Notes: generated by a model not told the origin, from the sequence alone. 64,000 nucleotides of DNA from Salipiger bermudensis (GCF_019801965.1 NZ_JAHVIA010000004.1:248001-312000), one strand, 5' to 3'; shown: positions 8,513 through 17,473, counted from the first letter of the stretch. Numbers and translations: made by a program.

Positions 8513-8818
8513 ATGACCGCATCCCGCTTCGTTCTCGTCCTCGGCGCCGCGCTGGCGCTCGCCGCCTGCGATGCCGGCCCTGACAAGAGCCAGGACCGCA
8601 ACACCATCGACCGCAACGACCTCTCGCAGATCAAGTGGGGCGTCTGGGTCGACCCCGACGGCTGCGACAACTGGATCGCCGATGATGGCGTCGAGGGCTA
8701 TCTCGCCCGGCGCTACGACCGCTACGGCAAGCCGATCTGCTCCGGCGTGGCCCCGCCGACCGTGGCCACCGGCGATTTCAAGCAAGGCGCCACCTCGGTG
8801 ATCGGCGATCCGATCTGA
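8513..8818 (+). CDS. Small lipoprotein with DGC-W-DDGVEGY motif
   Basis: 101-residue protein with a lipoprotein signal: MTASRFVLVLGAALALAAC, the Cys at residue 19 following a Leu-Ala-Ala lipobox. Mature part contains DPDGCDNWIADDGVEGY followed by a GKPIC end, the same spacing as in the upstream OmpA-family protein. Strong ribosome binding site GAGGAGACG before the ATG at 8513, 10 bases after the upstream stop; a terminator follows at 8845. The protein looks like the N-terminal half of its neighbour without the OmpA domain. Function unknown; the two conserved Cys could form a disulfide in the periplasm. Confidence 0.8.
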   Translation: MTASRFVLVLGAALALAACDAGPDKSQDRNTIDRNDLSQIKWGVWVDPDGCDNWIADDGVEGYLARRYDRYGKPICSGVAPPTVATGDFKQGATSVIGDPI

Positions 8819-8844
8819 CCCGGTGCAGAGCCCGGCTGACAGAC

Positions 8845-8878
8845 ACGACCGCGCGGTGCCCATCGCGCGGTCGTTTTG
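8845..8878 (+). terminator. Rho-independent terminator after the lipoprotein gene
   Basis: Perfect 11-bp stem (ACGACCGCGCG, 8845-8855; CGCGCGGTCGT, 8864-8874), 8-base loop, followed by TTTT. It closes the two-gene unit 7885-8818. Confidence 0.85.
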
Positions 8879-8968
8879 CGTTTGCCGGGAGCGCGCGGTG
8901 ATCGCGGGGCTTGCCCTTCGCGGGGCCGCTTGGCACGATGGACACGACTCTAGGCGCAGGAGACATGC

Positions 8969-9949
8969 GTGACGACAGGCACTCTGACAGAAGCCATCCT
9001 CGAATTCCCCGACAACCGGCTGCTGATCGATCTTTGCGGCGAATTCGACCGTAACCTCACAGACATCGAGACCCGGACCGGGGTGCAGATCCTGCGCCGC
9101 GGCAACCAGCTCGCGATCCACGGCCCCGAGGAGGCGCAGGCCGCCGCCCGCGAGGTGCTCAATGCGCTCTACCAGCGGCTCGAGCAGGGCCGCTCGGTGG
9201 GCCGGGCCGATATCGACCGCGAGTTCCGCCTCGCCCCCGAGGCCGAGGAAGAGGTCGCCGGCGGCCAGCTCGAGATGTTCGAGGGCGGCAAGGTCGAGAT
9301 CAAGACCCGCAAGAAGCTGATCGAGCCGCGCACCGATGCCCAGAAGGCCTATGTGCGCTCGCTCTACCAGCACGAGATGTGCTTCGGCATCGGCCCCGCC
9401 GGCACCGGCAAGACCTATCTCGCCGTCGCGGTGGGCGTGAACATGCTGATCACCGGCGCGGTCGACAAGATCATCCTCTGCCGCCCGGCGGTCGAGGCCG
9501 GCGAGCGCCTCGGCTTCCTGCCCGGCACGCAGGAGGAGAAGGTCGATCCTTACATGCAGCCGCTTTACGACGCGCTCAACGATTTCCTGCCCGGCAAGCA
9601 ACTCGCCAAGATGCGCGAGGAAAAGACCGTCGAGATCGCGCCTCTGGCCTTCATGCGCGGCCGCACGCTGTCGAATGCCTTCGTGGTGCTCGACGAGGCG
9701 CAGAACGCCACCACCATGCAGATGAAGATGTTCCTCACCCGCCTGGGCGAGGGCTCGCGCATGGTGATCACCGGCGACCGCACCCAGGTCGACCTGCCGC
9801 GCGGCGTGCCCTCCGGCCTGCAGGATGCCGAGCGCCTGCTGGCTTCGATCGACAAGATCGGCTTCAACTACTTCACCGGCAAGGACGTGGTGCGCCACCC
9901 GCTGGTCGCCGCCATCATCGAGGCCTACGAGAAAGACGTCGAGGGCTGA
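8969..9949 (+). CDS. ybeZ: PhoH family ATPase (YbeZ)
   Basis: 326-residue PhoH-like P-loop ATPase, thought to act in RNA and ribosome quality control with YbeY. N-terminal KH-like region (residues 1-80), then Walker A GPAGTGKT at 142-149 and Walker B VVLDEAQN around 244-251, with GDRTQVDLP downstream. The start is GTG at 8969 with GGAG about 7 bases upstream; a nearby ATG (8965) is in another frame. It begins the conserved ybeZ-ybeY-corC-lnt order, although here 258 bases with hairpins and a dispersed repeat separate it from ybeY. Confidence 0.94.
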   Translation: MTTGTLTEAILEFPDNRLLIDLCGEFDRNLTDIETRTGVQILRRGNQLAIHGPEEAQAAAREVLNALYQRLEQGRSVGRADIDREFRLAPEAEEEVAGGQLEMFEGGKVEIKTRKKLIEPRTDAQKAYVRSLYQHEMCFGIGPAGTGKTYLAVAVGVNMLITGAVDKIILCRPAVEAGERLGFLPGTQEEKVDPYMQPLYDALNDFLPGKQLAKMREEKTVEIAPLAFMRGRTLSNAFVVLDEAQNATTMQMKMFLTRLGEGSRMVITGDRTQVDLPRGVPSGLQDAERLLASIDKIGFNYFTGKDVVRHPLVAAIIEAYEKDVEG

Positions 9950-9959
9950 GCCCCGCATC

Positions 9960-9996
9960 GCCCCCGGGCAGCCTGAGCTTCGCGCTGCCCGGGGGC
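9960..9996 (+). terminator. Strong hairpin after phoH (possible terminator/attenuator)
   Basis: Perfect 13-bp stem GCCCCCGGGCAGC (9960-9972) with GCTGCCCGGGGGC (9984-9996) around an 11-base loop, 10 bases after the phoH stop. No T-run follows, so it may be an attenuator, RNA stability element or Rho-assisted terminator. Confidence 0.5.
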
Positions 9997-10103
9997 GGAC
10001 GCAGCCCGCCGCGGACCGCCTTGATTCGACCCGCGCCCCGCACCGGAGCCGTCCGGCGCCACCTCGCCCCCTTGCGCAGAAGGCTGCAGCCGCTATACGC
10101 CCG

Positions 10104-10175
10104 GTGTCTTTCTCTGGTTGAAAAATACCTCGGGGGAGTCCCGGACGCAGGTCCGGGACGGGGGCAGCGCCCCCG
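10104..10175 (-). repeat. Dispersed intergenic repeat, copy 3 (reverse, full)
   Basis: In plus orientation: TGTCTTTCTCTGGTTGAAAA, ATACCTCGGGGGAGTC, then hairpin CCGGACGCAGGTCCGG and hairpin GGGGGCAGCGCCCCC. This is the complete two-hairpin form, inverted, lying between phoH and ybeY against the direction of transcription. Confidence 0.8.
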
Positions 10176-10207
10176 GCCGCAACGCTGACACAGGCAGGAC
10201 AGGCTCG

Positions 10208-10690
10208 ATGCTGACCGACACCCTTCTCGAAGACCCGCGCTGGCAGGAGGCCGGTTTCGAGGCCCTCGCCGAGCGCGCCGCCCGCGCCGCATTGTCGCAT
10301 CTTTCCCTCGATCCCGAGGGCTTCGAGATCGCGGTGCTGGCCTGCGATGACGCCCGCATCGCCGAGCTCAACGGCGATTTCCGCGCCAAGCCCGCCGCCA
10401 CCAACGTGCTGTCCTGGCCGTCGGAGGAGCGCCATCCCGAGGAGCCGCCGCAAGGCGGCGAGGAGGGGATGCCGGAGGAGCTCGGAGACATCGCCATCGC
10501 CTGGGAAACCTGTGCCCGCGAGGCCGCCGAGCAGGGCAAGCCGCTCGCGCATCACATCACCCACCTGATGGTCCACGCGACCCTGCATCTGCTTGGTTAC
10601 GATCACATCAGTGACGCGGAAGCCACGGTGATGGAAACTCTCGAGACGGAAATACTTGGCAAAATGGGTATCGAGGACCCATATTCGTAA
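10208..10690 (+). CDS. ybeY: Endoribonuclease YbeY (rRNA maturation factor)
   Basis: Zinc-dependent single-strand endoribonuclease needed for 16S rRNA 3' end maturation and 70S quality control. 160 residues, usual size. The metal site HATLHLLGYDH holds His123, His127 and His133. ATG at 10208, upstream GGCAGGACAGGCTCG gives a modest ribosome binding site. Followed 36 bases later by corC, in the conserved ybeZ-ybeY-corC-lnt order. Confidence 0.96.
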   Translation: MLTDTLLEDPRWQEAGFEALAERAARAALSHLSLDPEGFEIAVLACDDARIAELNGDFRAKPAATNVLSWPSEERHPEEPPQGGEEGMPEELGDIAIAWETCAREAAEQGKPLAHHITHLMVHATLHLLGYDHISDAEATVMETLETEILGKMGIEDPYS

Positions 10691-10726
10691 CGCTTGGGGC
10701 TAGGACCCCGTTTTTGGATAGGAACA

Positions 10727-11698
10727 ATGGGCGATAACGACGGCTCGTCTACGGCAGCGCAAAGCGCGCAGCAGCTGACAGATGCACCCTCGGGCGATGG
10801 GCTTTTCCGCCGCCTTATCAAGGCGTTCAAGCCGGAGGGCGAGGAGGGCCAGGAGGCCGGAAACGGCTCCGTGACGGTCGCCATGCCGCCCCCCGGCATG
10901 ATGAACCTGCGACGCATGCGCGTCGAGGACGTGGCGATTCCCAAGGCCGAGATCGTCGCGGTGCCCGACACCATCACCAAGTCCGAGCTGGTTCAGGTCT
11001 TCCGCGACAGCGGCATGACCCGCCTTCCGGTGTTCTCCGGGACGCTCGACACGCCCGTGGGCATGGCGCACCTGAAGGATTTCGCCCTGCGCCACGGCTT
11101 CAACGGCAGCGACGAGGATTTCGACCTCAAGAAGATCCTGCGCCCGCTGGTCTTCGTGCCGCCCTCGATGCCGATCGGCGTGCTGCTCACCAAGATGCAG
11201 ACCGAGCGCCGGCACATGGCGCTGGTGATTGATGAGTATGGCGGCGTCGACGGTCTGGTGACCATCGAGGACCTGATCGAACAGGTCATCGGCGAGATCG
11301 AGGACGAGCACGATATCGACGAGGGCCGCAATTTCTTCCGCGAGAAATCCGGCAGCTGGCTGGCGCTTGCCAAGACCCCGCTCGAGGAGTTCGAGGCCCA
11401 GACCGGCATCGCGCTCACCGAGGACAAGGAGATCGACGAGGAGGAGATCGACACGCTCGGCGGTCTGGTCTTCATGCTCGCCGGCCACGTTCCGGCACGG
11501 GGCGAGGTGGTGCCGCATCCGGGCGGGTTCGATCTCGAGGTGGTCGACGCCGATCCGCGCCGCATCAAGCGCCTGCGCATCCGCCCGCACGAGCAGGCCG
11601 CCGCCGCCGGGCTGACCACCGCGCGCCCGGCCGAGCCGGTCGCACCGCTGGCGCCCGAGCCCCGCTCCGAGGCCTCGGCCGAGGCGCAGAGTGCCTGA
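10727..11698 (+). CDS. corC: CorC/HlyC-type CBS domain transporter-associated protein
   Basis: 323-residue cytosolic protein with two CBS domains (about residues 70-195; VVFVPPSMPIGVLLTKMQTE and HMALVIDEYGGVDGLVTIED mark the second) and a C-terminal CorC_HlyC FAD-like domain (DTLGGLVFMLAGHVP near 250). Linked to Co/Mg efflux and envelope homeostasis in the ybeY-corC-lnt operon. ATG at 10727 has GGAACA just upstream; the frame before it (from 10694) starts in the ybeY terminator-like region and is not used. Its stop overlaps the GTG start of lnt by 8 bases. Confidence 0.92.
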   Translation: MGDNDGSSTAAQSAQQLTDAPSGDGLFRRLIKAFKPEGEEGQEAGNGSVTVAMPPPGMMNLRRMRVEDVAIPKAEIVAVPDTITKSELVQVFRDSGMTRLPVFSGTLDTPVGMAHLKDFALRHGFNGSDEDFDLKKILRPLVFVPPSMPIGVLLTKMQTERRHMALVIDEYGGVDGLVTIEDLIEQVIGEIEDEHDIDEGRNFFREKSGSWLALAKTPLEEFEAQTGIALTEDKEIDEEEIDTLGGLVFMLAGHVPARGEVVPHPGGFDLEVVDADPRRIKRLRIRPHEQAAAAGLTTARPAEPVAPLAPEPRSEASAEAQSA

Positions 11699-13241
11699 CA
11701 CCACCGCTGCCGCGCAGAGCCGTCTCCGAAGCCTGGCGCGACTCGCGCTCGCCATTCTGGCGGGCGCGGCGCTGGGGCTGGGGCAGGCGCCCTGGGCGAT
11801 GACCTGGGCCGGCTTCGCCGGTCTCGTCGCCATCGTCGCGCTGTTCTCGCTGGCGCGCGCTCCGCGCGCGGCGCTGGCCACCGGCTGGGGCGCGGGGCTG
11901 GGCTATTTCGCGCTTGTTCTCAACTGGGTTACCGAGCCGTTCCAGGTCGATGCCGCGACCACCGGCTGGATGGCGCCCTTCGCGCTGGTGCTGTTGGCTG
12001 CCGGGCTGGCGCTGTTCTGGGCGCTGGCCTTCTGGTGCGCCGCGCGCGCGGCGCCGGGCCGCAGGCTGCTCGCGCTCGTGGTGGCCTGGTCCGCCGTCGA
12101 ACTGGCGCGGGCCTACGTGCTGACCGGCTTCGCCTGGGCCACGCTCGGCTCGCTCTGGGCGCCAACGGACGCGCTGCAATGGGCGGCCTGGATCGGCACC
12201 CACGGGCTTACGGTCGTGACCCTCGGCATCGCGGTGCTTGTGGTCGGCGGCGCGCGCGACGGCCGCGCCGGCCTGCCGCGGCTGGCCCTGGGCCTCGCAG
12301 GGCTTGCGGCGCTGGTCGTGGGCGGGGCGGCGATCACCCCGCCGCTGCAGGATCTGGCCGGACGCCCCGTCGTCCGGCTGGTGCAGCCCAACGCGCCGCA
12401 GCACCAGAAATGGGACCGCTCCTTCGTGCCGATCTTCTTCGAGCGGCAGGTCGAATACACCGCGGCCCCGGCCAGCGAGGGGCTCGACCGCCCGTCGCTC
12501 ACCGTCTGGCCCGAGACCGCGCTGCCGATGCTGCTGCAGAACGCCGATGACGCGCTGGCCCGGATCTCCGACGCTGCCGGCCCCGCCAAGGTGGCGCTCG
12601 GCATCCAGCGCGTCGAGGACGGCACCTGGTTCAATTCGCTGGCCCTCGCCGGGCCCGGCGGCGCGGTCGAGGCGACCTATGACAAGCATCACCTGGTGCC
12701 GTTCGGCGAATACATGCCCTTCGCATCGCTCTTCGCGCGGATCGAGGTCGGCGGCCTGGCGCAGCGTGCCGCCGGCGGCTACGGCGCCGGGCCGGGGCCG
12801 CGCACCATCGATCTCGGGCCCGAGCTCGGCCGGGCGCTGCCGCTGATCTGCTACGAGGCGGTGTTTCCGCAGGACCTGCGGTCGCCGCAGCGCCCGGACC
12901 TGCTGCTGCAGATCACCAACGATGCCTGGTTCGGCACCGTCTCCGGCCCCTACCAGCACCTCTCCCAGGCGCGCATGCGGGCGGTTGAGCAGGGGCTGCC
13001 GCTGCTGCGCGCCGCCAATACCGGCATCTCGGCGGTGATCGACGGGGCGGGACGGGTGCTGGACAGCCTGCCGCTTGGCGAGGCGGGCTATCTCGACACA
13101 GCCCTGCCGCCGCCACTGCGGGTCACACTCTATAGCCGTACCGGGGATCTTCCGCTCGCCCTGCTGCTCGGCTTGCTGGCGTTTACGCTGTGTTTGCCGC
13201 GGCGCCGGGTTTCGGTTGACGGCGACTCCGCAACCACGTAG
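11691..13241 (+). CDS. lnt: Apolipoprotein N-acyltransferase
   Basis: Inner-membrane enzyme that adds the third acyl chain to lipoproteins. 516 residues: about 6-7 N-terminal membrane segments (residues 15-215), a periplasmic nitrilase-like domain (about 220-480) and a last membrane helix (GDLPLALLLGLLAFTLCL). The catalytic Glu is in TVWPETALPML, Lys in YDKHHLVPFGEY and Cys in ICYEAVFP, all intact; TNDAWFG is the family motif. GTG start at 11691 overlaps the corC stop by 8 bases. It processes the lipoproteins made in this window along with lspA. Confidence 0.95.
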   Translation: MPDTTAAAQSRLRSLARLALAILAGAALGLGQAPWAMTWAGFAGLVAIVALFSLARAPRAALATGWGAGLGYFALVLNWVTEPFQVDAATTGWMAPFALVLLAAGLALFWALAFWCAARAAPGRRLLALVVAWSAVELARAYVLTGFAWATLGSLWAPTDALQWAAWIGTHGLTVVTLGIAVLVVGGARDGRAGLPRLALGLAGLAALVVGGAAITPPLQDLAGRPVVRLVQPNAPQHQKWDRSFVPIFFERQVEYTAAPASEGLDRPSLTVWPETALPMLLQNADDALARISDAAGPAKVALGIQRVEDGTWFNSLALAGPGGAVEATYDKHHLVPFGEYMPFASLFARIEVGGLAQRAAGGYGAGPGPRTIDLGPELGRALPLICYEAVFPQDLRSPQRPDLLLQITNDAWFGTVSGPYQHLSQARMRAVEQGLPLLRAANTGISAVIDGAGRVLDSLPLGEAGYLDTALPPPLRVTLYSRTGDLPLALLLGLLAFTLCLPRRRVSVDGDSATT

Positions 13242-13244
13242 CGG
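13216..13244 (+). promoter_or_regulatory. Weak candidate metK promoter
   Basis: TTGACG at 13216-13221 and TAGCGG at 13239-13244 are 17 bases apart, at the end of lnt. Transcription would start near 13251, just ahead of the riboswitch. The -10 box is poor, so this is tentative. Confidence 0.3.
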
Positions 13245-13258
13245 TAACTGTCATATCC

Positions 13259-13307
13259 CCGTCACAACGGCTTCCTGGCGTGACGGCTGGTACCCAATGG
13301 AGCAAAT
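13259..13307 (+). promoter_or_regulatory. SAM/SAH riboswitch upstream of metK
   Basis: GTCACAACGGCTTCCTGGCG followed by TGAC forms the short hairpin (GTCA with TGAC), and CAATGGAGCA at 13294-13303 is the 3' strand of the pseudoknot, which contains the GGAG ribosome binding site of metK. The sequence agrees almost base for base with the SAM/SAH aptamer class described from Rhodobacterales metK leaders. Expected action: SAM binding stabilises the pseudoknot, hides GGAG and blocks metK translation, giving feedback control. Recognition is from memory of the class; covariance search would confirm. Confidence 0.92.
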
Positions 13308-14486
13308 ATGTCCCGACAGAATTACACTTTCACCTCGGAATCCGTGTCCGAGGGCCACCCGGACAAGGTCTGCGACCGGATTTCCGATGCCATCCTCGAT
13401 GCGCTCTTGGCCGAGGATCCGCTGGCCCGCGTCGCCTGCGAGACCTTCGCCACCACCAACCGCGTGGTGATTGGCGGCGAGATCGGCCTCACTGACCAGG
13501 ACAAGCTGCACGAGTACATGCAGCGCATCCCCGATATCGCGCGCGCCTGCATCAAGGATATCGGCTACGAGCAGGACAAGTTCCATTGGGAGACCTGCGA
13601 GATCACCAACCTGCTGCACGAGCAGTCGGCCCATATCGCGCAGGGCGTGACCGGCGAGCGCGGCGACGAGGGCGCCGGCGATCAGGGCATTATGTTCGGC
13701 TATGCCACCAACGAGACGCCCGAGATGATGCCGGCGCCGATCCTCTATTCGCACGCGGTGCTCAAGAGGCTCGCGGAGGCGCGCAAGTCCGGTGCCGAGC
13801 CGCAGCTCGGGCCCGACGCCAAGTCGCAATTCTCGGTGCGCTACGAGAACGGCAAGCCGGTGGGCGTCACATCGGTGGTGCTGTCGCACCAGCATCTCGA
13901 CCCGAGCCTCAGCTCGGACGACATCCGCGCCATCGCCGAGCCCTACATCCGCGAGGTGCTGCCCGAGGGCTGGCTCGGCAAAGAGACAGAGTGGTGGGTG
14001 AACCCCACCGGCACCTTCGTGATCGGCGGCCCGGATGGCGACGCCGGCCTCACCGGGCGAAAGATCATCGTCGACACCTATGGCGGCGCGGCGCCGCACG
14101 GCGGCGGGGCCTTTTCGGGCAAGGATCCGTCCAAGGTCGACCGTTCGGCGGCCTATGCGGCGCGCTACCTCGCCAAGAACATCGTCGCCGCCGGCATGGC
14201 CGAGAAGGCCACGGTGCAGCTGTCCTACGCCATCGGCGTGGCCAAGCCGCTGTCGATCTATGTCGATACCTTCGGCACCGCCGAGGTCGACCCGGCGGCG
14301 ATCGAGCGCGCGATCCCCAAGGTCATGGACCTGACGCCGCGCGGCATCCGCACCCATCTCGCGCTCAACAAGCCGATCTACGAGCGCACCGCCGCCTACG
14401 GCCATTTCGGCCGCGCGCCGGATGCGGATGGCGGCTTCTCATGGGAGAAGACCGACCTCGCGGACGCGCTCGCCCGCGAAGTCTGA
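13308..14486 (+). CDS. metK: S-adenosylmethionine synthetase
   Basis: Makes SAM from methionine and ATP as a cytosolic tetramer. 392 residues with intact motifs [16 protein letters not shown] (residues 17-32, ATP/Mg), [12 protein letters not shown] (near 123) and the [19 protein letters not shown] loop (near 265-283). ATG at 13308 is 5 bases after the GGAG sequestered in the riboswitch, so translation is expected to be SAM-regulated. trmB, a SAM-dependent enzyme, follows after 286 bases. Confidence 0.98.
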   Translation: MSRQNYTFTSESVSEGHPDKVCDRISDAILDALLAEDPLARVACETFATTNRVVIGGEIGLTDQDKLHEYMQRIPDIARACIKDIGYEQDKFHWETCEITNLLHEQSAHIAQGVTGERGDEGAGDQGIMFGYATNETPEMMPAPILYSHAVLKRLAEARKSGAEPQLGPDAKSQFSVRYENGKPVGVTSVVLSHQHLDPSLSSDDIRAIAEPYIREVLPEGWLGKETEWWVNPTGTFVIGGPDGDAGLTGRKIIVDTYGGAAPHGGGAFSGKDPSKVDRSAAYAARYLAKNIVAAGMAEKATVQLSYAIGVAKPLSIYVDTFGTAEVDPAAIERAIPKVMDLTPRGIRTHLALNKPIYERTAAYGHFGRAPDADGGFSWEKTDLADALAREV

Positions 14487-14643
14487 GGCAGGCAAGGGGG
14501 CGGCCTCGTCCGTTGCCCTCGACAATTGGCCTTGCGCGGCAGCGATGCCGCGCGGGGCAGGCCTGAAAGCGATGCCGCGCGGTGTGGGTTCAGGGACGAT
14601 GCAGCAAACACAGCGGTGACGCCGCGCGGCTTACGCCCGCAGA

Positions 14644-14724
14644 CTGGTGCCGCGCGCAGTGCGCGCAGGATTGGTGCCGCGCGTCAGGCGCGCAGGATTG
14701 GTGCCGCGCGTCAGGCGCGCGAGG
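14644..14724 (+). repeat. 27-bp tandem repeat, three units, between metK and trmB
   Basis: Units at 14644-14670, 14671-14697 and 14698-14724; each starts (C/T)TGGTGCCGCGCG and ends GCGCGCAGGA or a variant. Units 2 and 3 are nearly identical; unit 1 differs in the centre. Each is internally palindromic (CCGCGCG...GCGCG). Related TGCCGCGCGG blocks occur at 14547 and 14573 in the same gap. No gene is visible in the 286-base metK/trmB interval. Confidence 0.8.
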
Positions 14725-14772
14725 GCGCTGCGGGATTGCCCCGCGCGCGGCTTGGCGCTAAAGCCCCCGGCC

Positions 14773-15486
14773 ATGACCAGTTCGAACAAGCATCCCGGCG
14801 CCCCGTGGCGCAACTTCTACGGCCGCGTGAAGGGCAAGACGCTGAAGGCGTCGCAGGAAGCCTATCTCGACGAGGATCTCGCCAAGCTGTCGCCCGGTGC
14901 GGTGGATTGGGAGGAGAACCCCGAGCGCGCGCCGCTCGACATGGGCGCGATGTTCGGCGGCAAGCCGGTCTGGCTCGAGGTGGGCTTTGGCGGCGGCGAG
15001 CACATGGTGCACCAGGCCGCGACCTACCCAGGTGTCGGCGTGATCGGCTGCGAGCCCTTCATCAACGGCGTGGCGATGCTGCTCGGCAAGATCCGCCGGG
15101 CCGGCGTCGAGAACGTCAAGGTCTACCCGGGCGACGTGCGCAATCTCTTCGATGTGCTGCCCGACGCCTCGATCGACAAGGCCTTCCTGCTCTATCCCGA
15201 CCCCTGGCCCAAGGCGCGCCACCACCGGCGCCGCTTTGTCACGCCCGAGCATCTCGAGCCGCTGGCCCGGGTGCTGAAGCCCGGCGCCGAGTTTCGCGTC
15301 GCAACCGACATTCCCGATTACGTGCGCCAGACCATGGTCGAGGTGCCCAAGGCCGGGTTCGAGTGGCTGGCGGAGCGGCCGCGGGACTGGCGCGAGCCTT
15401 GGGGCGACTGGATCTCGACCCGCTACGAGCAGAAGGCCCTGCGCGAAGGCCGGGTGCCGCATTACATGACGTTTCGCAAACGCTGA
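14773..15486 (+). CDS. trmB: tRNA (guanine-N7-)-methyltransferase
   Basis: SAM-dependent enzyme forming m7G46 in tRNA variable loops. 237 residues. Visible are the SAM loop LEVGFGGGEH (near 72-81), CEPFINGV, and the catalytic/tRNA motif YPDPWPKARHHRRRF (near 141-155). ATG at 14773 (MTSSNKHPGAPW) is the family start; the frame extends upstream through the tandem repeat to 14647, which I reject as non-coding repeat. Follows metK, the SAM supplier, but separated by a repeat-rich gap. Confidence 0.94.
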   Translation: MTSSNKHPGAPWRNFYGRVKGKTLKASQEAYLDEDLAKLSPGAVDWEENPERAPLDMGAMFGGKPVWLEVGFGGGEHMVHQAATYPGVGVIGCEPFINGVAMLLGKIRRAGVENVKVYPGDVRNLFDVLPDASIDKAFLLYPDPWPKARHHRRRFVTPEHLEPLARVLKPGAEFRVATDIPDYVRQTMVEVPKAGFEWLAERPRDWREPWGDWISTRYEQKALREGRVPHYMTFRKR

Positions 15487-15487
15487 G

Positions 15488-15570
15488 CGGGGCAGGGGCG
15501 CTGCCCCTCTTGGCGCGATGCGCCAATTCACCCCGGAGTATTTGAAAACGAAGAGAAGACAGGGGCGCGG
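15488..15570 (+). repeat. Dispersed intergenic repeat, copy 4 (forward, full)
   Basis: GGGGCGCTGCCCC hairpin, then TTGGCGCGATGCGCCAA hairpin, TTCACCCCGGAGTATTTGAA, and AACGAAGAGAAGACAGGGGC. Complete form between trmB and aroA, reading with the genes. Confidence 0.85.
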
Positions 15571-15623
15571 GCGGCTGCTATCAGCGCCGTGAGCGATAAC
15601 AGAACAGAAGGCGAGGAGGCGAG

Positions 15624-16967
15624 ATGTCGAGCCACGGGGAAGCCATTCCGATGATTGCACGCCGGTCCACGGGGCTGAGCGGCGAGGCGCATGTGCCGGG
15701 GGACAAGTCGATCTCGCACCGGTCGCTGATCCTCGGTGCCATGGCGGTGGGCGAGACCCGGGTGACCGGGCTGCTCGAGGGCCAGGACGTGCTCGACACC
15801 GCCAAGGCGATGCGCGCTTTCGGGGCGGAGGTCGAGAAGCGCGGCGAGACCTGGCACGTGAGTGGCGTCGGCGTCGGCGGCTTCGCCGAGCCCGGGCAGG
15901 TGATCGATTGCGGCAACTCGGGCACCGGGGTGCGGCTCATCATGGGCGCGATGGCCACCACGCCGATCACCGCCACCTTCACCGGCGATGCCAGCCTCAA
16001 CAAGCGCCCGATGGCGCGGGTCACCGATCCGCTGGCGCTGTTCGGTGCGCAGGCGGTGGGCCGGTCGGGCGGGCGGCTGCCGATGACCATCGTCGGCGCG
16101 CGCGATCCGCTGCCGGTGCGCTACGCCACGCCGGTGCCCTCGGCGCAGGTGAAATCTGCGGTGCTGCTGGCGGGCCTCAACGCGCCGGGCGAGACCGTGG
16201 TGATCGAGCGCGAGGCGACGCGGGACCATTCCGAGCGCATGCTGACCGGCTTCGGCGCCAAGGTCGTCACCGAGGAAACCGAGGAGGGCCGGGTGATCAC
16301 GCTCACCGGCCAGCCCGAGCTCGAGCCGCAGGTCATCGTGGTGCCGCGCGATCCGAGCTCGGCGGCCTTCCCGGTCTGCGCCGCGCTGATCACCGAGGGC
16401 TCGGACGTGCTGGTGCCCAATATCGGCCTCAACCCGACCCGCGCGGGGCTGTTCTTCACCCTGCAGGAGATGGGCGCCGACCTGACCTTCGAGAACCCGC
16501 GCGAGGAAGGCGGCGAGCCGGTGGCGGATCTGCGGGCGCGGTTCTCGCCCGATCTCAAGGGCATCGAGGTGCCGCCCGAGCGCGCCGCCAGCATGATCGA
16601 CGAGTACCCGGTGCTGTCGGTGGTGGCGGCCTTTGCCGAGGGCAAGACCCACATGCCCGGGGTCAAGGAGCTTCGGGTCAAGGAAAGCGACCGGATCGAC
16701 GCCATGGCGACGGGGCTGCGCGCCAATGGCGTCGAGGTCGATGAGGGCGAGGACTGGTGGACGGTGCATGGCCGCGGCCACGGCAACGTGCCGGGCGGGG
16801 CCGAGACCGAGAGCCATCTCGATCACCGCATCGCCATGTCGTTCCTCGTCATGGGGCTGGCGACGCAGGCGCCGGTCCGGGTCGATGATGGCGGGCCGAT
16901 CGCAACCTCCTTCCCGATCTTCGAGCCGCTGATGGGCGGGCTTGGCGCGGTGATCGAGCGGCTCTGA
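15624..16967 (+). CDS. aroA: 3-phosphoshikimate 1-carboxyvinyltransferase (EPSP synthase)
   Basis: Joins PEP to shikimate-3-phosphate in chorismate synthesis. 447 residues, inverse alpha/beta barrels, with [16 protein letters not shown] near residues 26-41 and [18 protein letters not shown] near 95-112. The 5' motif [10 protein letters not shown] with the [11 protein letters not shown] loop carrying Ala rather than Gly after the catalytic loop resembles class II, glyphosate-tolerant enzymes (LMGAMA); this is an inference from motif. GGAGG lies 6 bases upstream of the ATG at 15624. Stop overlaps the next start by 1 base, in an aroA-(membrane protein)-cmk-AKR-rpsA unit. Confidence 0.96.
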   Translation: MSSHGEAIPMIARRSTGLSGEAHVPGDKSISHRSLILGAMAVGETRVTGLLEGQDVLDTAKAMRAFGAEVEKRGETWHVSGVGVGGFAEPGQVIDCGNSGTGVRLIMGAMATTPITATFTGDASLNKRPMARVTDPLALFGAQAVGRSGGRLPMTIVGARDPLPVRYATPVPSAQVKSAVLLAGLNAPGETVVIEREATRDHSERMLTGFGAKVVTEETEEGRVITLTGQPELEPQVIVVPRDPSSAAFPVCAALITEGSDVLVPNIGLNPTRAGLFFTLQEMGADLTFENPREEGGEPVADLRARFSPDLKGIEVPPERAASMIDEYPVLSVVAAFAEGKTHMPGVKELRVKESDRIDAMATGLRANGVEVDEGEDWWTVHGRGHGNVPGGAETESHLDHRIAMSFLVMGLATQAPVRVDDGGPIATSFPIFEPLMGGLGAVIERL

Positions 16968-17473
16968 TGCGCAGGCTCCTGCCGCCCCTTGCGGCCTTTG
17001 CCGCGGCGATGCTGCTGCTGATGGGGTGGTACGCGGGGACGGTGCTGATCCCGGCGGCGGGCGGTCTTTGGCCGCTCGACATGCGCCCCTTGGGCTTCTC
17101 GGTGGCGGCGGCGCAGGACTACGTTGTGGCGCTCGAGGGGCGCGGGCGGGCGGTCATCCTGCTCGAGATGCGATGGCTTGGCGCGGGCTTCGCCTGGGCC
17201 TTCGCGCTGCTCATGGCGCTGGGCCTGCTGCGGCTGAGCCGGGGCCGGGCGATCTGGCTGCGGGCGTTGCTGCTGTTGCCGGTGGCGGCCTATCTCGGGG
17301 CTGACTGGGCCGAGGGCGTCACGGTGCGCGAGCTGCTGCTGCGCGGGCCGACGCATTTCCTGCCGCTGCTGGCGGAGTGGGCGGCGCTGTTCACCCGTAT
17401 GAAGGCCGGCTTCGCGGCGCTGTCGCTCGGGTTGCTGGCCTGGCTGTGGTGGTTGGAGCGGCGCCAGGGTTGA
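16967..17473 (+). CDS. Small integral membrane protein of unknown function
   Basis: 168 residues with about four hydrophobic segments (near 5-25, 60-80, 90-108 and 138-160), Arg-rich cytoplasmic loops and an Arg-Arg-Gln tail, with no catalytic motif. ATG at 16967 overlaps the aroA stop by one base (TGATG), so it is translated from the same message. Similar unnamed membrane proteins sit between aroA and cmk in Rhodobacterales as I remember; function unknown. Confidence 0.8.
   Translation: MRRLLPPLAAFAAAMLLLMGWYAGTVLIPAAGGLWPLDMRPLGFSVAAAQDYVVALEGRGRAVILLEMRWLGAGFAWAFALLMALGLLRLSRGRAIWLRALLLLPVAAYLGADWAEGVTVRELLLRGPTHFLPLLAEWAALFTRMKAGFAALSLGLLAWLWWLERRQG

Noticed and set aside
6304-8670. 788-codon open frame on the minus strand
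   Set aside because: Antisense to miaB and the OmpA-family gene; typical high-GC shadow frame.
8399-10606. 735-codon minus-strand frame
   Set aside because: Antisense across phoH and ybeY, running through hairpins and a dispersed repeat; no domain.
14644-14724. Possible CRISPR array
   Set aside because: The 27-bp units are directly adjacent with no spacers and no cas genes are present.
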